A stretch of DNA of 7,451 nt from an uncultured Eggerthella sp. (GTDB taxonomy: Bacteria; Actinomycetota; Coriobacteriia; Coriobacteriales; Eggerthellaceae), in contig URMQ01000073.1 of the NCBI GenBank assembly GCA_900548955.1, forward strand, positions 1 through 7,451. Reading direction: 5' to 3'. Both the position numbers and the translations under genes were made by a program. The notes below the pieces were generated by a model. That model saw only the letters and a program-made list of their open reading frames with translations, searched no databases and was not told the origin of the DNA. Below, one piece after another: positions 6,387-7,451 of this stretch. The stretch's first letter is position 1, and every line of letters begins with the position of its first letter.

Positions 6387-7259
6387 TTATGCAAACATCG
6401 GCAAAAACTCATTGAACAGCAAAACTACCGCTGAAATCAAGAGGAATGTACCAAATACGAAACGTAGTTTACGTTCTGGAATCTTTCGAATCAAGTTTGC
6501 ACCAATTACAGCACCAGGAATACTGCCAATAGCCATAGCAATGCCCGCAATATAATCAATATGACCCATCAAGCCTTGCTCAATAACGCCAGGAATGGCA
6601 AGGATAGTGACTGCAATTAAAGAAGTTCCTGAAGCATGTCGCATCATAATTCCCAAAAACGAAAGGAATAAGGGAACCATAATAAATCCGCCGCCTACTC
6701 CAACATAACCCGAAGCAAGACCAGCTCCCAAACCAATTGCCAAGCATATACACACTTTTTTGGCACTAAGTTCAAACACGGGAGCCTTAAGGGCTTCTTT
6801 TTCTTCTTTTTTAGTTGCCTTGGCTGCTGCCTCTGCTGCCTTTTCGCGATCTTTACCTGTGACAGAAGATTGCCCTGTTGGTGCAATTTTCGGCATGCGA
6901 ATTGCCCTGCGAAACATAGAGATGGATGAATATCCAATAATGAGAGAAGCGGCTAGCATAATCATCCACGAAGGCGAAATAGAAGCAAGATACACCCCAA
7001 TAGGGCTGGTGCAAGCTCCTCCCAAACCACAAAGGACTCCAATTTTGGGAATGCATGTTTTATTTTTGATGTGAGTTACTAATCCCGATAACGACGTGGG
7101 AATAATAGTGAACAGCGAAGTTGCGGTAGAGCTAATGGCACTCATGCCAAATCCAAGGCGAAAAATAGGGATCATTAGAGTACCGCCACCGATCCCTAAC
7201 AATCCCGATAAGACACCAATAACTAAACCAATAATTGCGGCTATGATAAATGTTTCCAT
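6387..7259 (-). CDS. TauE/SafE-family membrane exporter (DUF81)
   Basis: A hydrophobic inner-membrane protein of 290 residues in the sulfite exporter TauE/SafE family (PF01925), whose studied members are linked to export of sulfite, sulfoacetate or related anions. The fold is an internal duplication. The first half has GLLGIGGG (19-26) and the second has the matching GYVGVGGG (184-191), each near the start of a set of about four membrane spans. Between the halves lies a charged, Ala/Lys/Glu-rich loop (about 122-166), probably cytoplasmic. Length is typical. The substrate cannot be read from sequence. It sits 15 bases before a LytS-type kinase gene, which suggests that the exporter is regulated by, or reports to, the two-component pair. 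The ATG at 7257-7259 lacks a recognisable Shine-Dalgarno sequence, but the following residues METFIIAAIIGL form a normal first helix, so the start is plausible. Confidence 0.9.
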   Translation of the reverse strand: METFIIAAIIGLVIGVLSGLLGIGGGTLMIPIFRLGFGMSAISSTATSLFTIIPTSLSGLVTHIKNKTCIPKIGVLCGLGGACTSPIGVYLASISPSWMIMLAASLIIGYSSISMFRRAIRMPKIAPTGQSSVTGKDREKAAEAAAKATKKEEKEALKAPVFELSAKKVCICLAIGLGAGLASGYVGVGGGFIMVPLFLSFLGIMMRHASGTSLIAVTILAIPGVIEQGLMGHIDYIAGIAMAIGSIPGAVIGANLIRKIPERKLRFVFGTFLLISAVVLLFNEFLPMFA

Positions 7260-7299
7260 GTGCTGTATGCCACGCTGTTCTTCGTCACTTTTTCATTGA

Positions 7300-7354
7300 T
7301 TGAGCGATCAAGTGCCGAAAATTGCTTTAGTTCGTCTTATTCTTCATCGCTCAA
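7300..7354. repeat. Nine-base inverted repeat upstream of the exporter gene
   Basis: TTGAGCGAT (7300-7308) and ATCGCTCAA (7346-7354) are perfect inverse copies separated by 37 bases. The second arm lies in the last codons of the partial upstream gene, and the first about 40 bases before the exporter ATG. No T-run follows on the minus strand, so it does not look like an intrinsic terminator. It could be an operator or chance. Confidence 0.3.
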
Positions 7355-7451
7355 GTTCAAATGAATTTCACTTGTCATTCCAGGATCCAGATTTACCTTT
7401 GTTACTTCTGGCTCAACTCCCGCAATCTGATTAAGATCAGATGAAGCAGCT
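7337..7451 (-). CDS. C-terminal end of an unrecognised protein (partial, runs off the window)
   Basis: The minus strand is open from the window edge to TAA at 7337-7339, giving 37 residues that end GMTSEIHLNLSDEE. The tail is acidic and polar, with no membrane segment or motif that I recognise. It is in the same orientation as the exporter gene, 77 bases upstream of it. Evidence for coding is limited to the open frame, natural-looking codon use and position, so the call is moderate. No function is proposed. Confidence 0.5.
   Translation of the reverse strand, partial: AASSDLNQIAGVEPEVTKVNLDPGMTSEIHLNLSDEE

Noticed and set aside
6760..7299. Plus-strand open frames opposite the exporter gene
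   Set aside because: They mirror the membrane protein's codons and show no family motif.
7296..7311. TTGAT/ATCAA hairpin as a terminator for the partial upstream gene
   Set aside because: The stem is five AT-rich pairs, and the following minus-strand sequence is A-rich, not T-rich.
1..7451. CRISPR array, tRNA, rRNA, insertion sequence or prophage genes
   Set aside because: No regularly spaced repeats, cloverleaf-like segments, transposase motifs or phage genes were seen on either strand.

Overview
The window is a stretch of bacterial chromosome of moderate GC, a little under half by eye. It looks like an anaerobe, because it carries an indolepyruvate:ferredoxin oxidoreductase (IorAB), an oxygen-sensitive ferredoxin-linked enzyme, and the end of a phosphate acetyltransferase. 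The protein flavour fits an actinobacterial anaerobe of the Coriobacteriia (Eggerthellaceae-like) or possibly a Bacillota member. This placement is inference from family resemblance and is not firm. All genes except the first fragment lie on the minus strand, so transcription runs from high to low coordinates.

Read in the direction of transcription, the window opens with the last 37 codons of an unrecognised gene (7451-7337). Next comes a TauE/SafE-type membrane exporter (7259-6387), followed 15 bases later by a LytS-type sensor histidine kinase (6371-5085). A 136-base gap with a good -10 box leads to a LytTR response regulator (4948-4232), closed by a clear intrinsic terminator (4148-4183). 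These three genes look like one transporter plus two-component unit. The likely logic is that the kinase senses a signal through its membrane and GAF region, phosphorylates the LytTR regulator, and the regulator controls genes that may include the exporter.

Then follow a HAD-family phosphatase (4073-3375), purE of purine biosynthesis (3236-2769) with its own terminator (2712-2749), and iorA-iorB (2672-543 and 550-155), which overlap by 8 bases and are translationally coupled. IorAB oxidatively decarboxylates aryl pyruvates from aromatic amino acids to aryl-acetyl-CoA and reduced ferredoxin.

The most unusual place is the left edge. A plus-strand Pta fragment (1-195) and the minus-strand iorB meet tail to tail around 181-191. 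Both proteins lose their C-termini there: Pta lacks roughly 80-90 residues and IorB roughly 60. This is either a real rearrangement breakpoint that broke two metabolic genes or an assembly chimera. No mobile element, CRISPR array, tRNA or rRNA was seen, and nothing in the window clearly qualifies as a wholly new system. The TauE-LytS-LytTR unit and the pta/iorB breakpoint deserve the second look.
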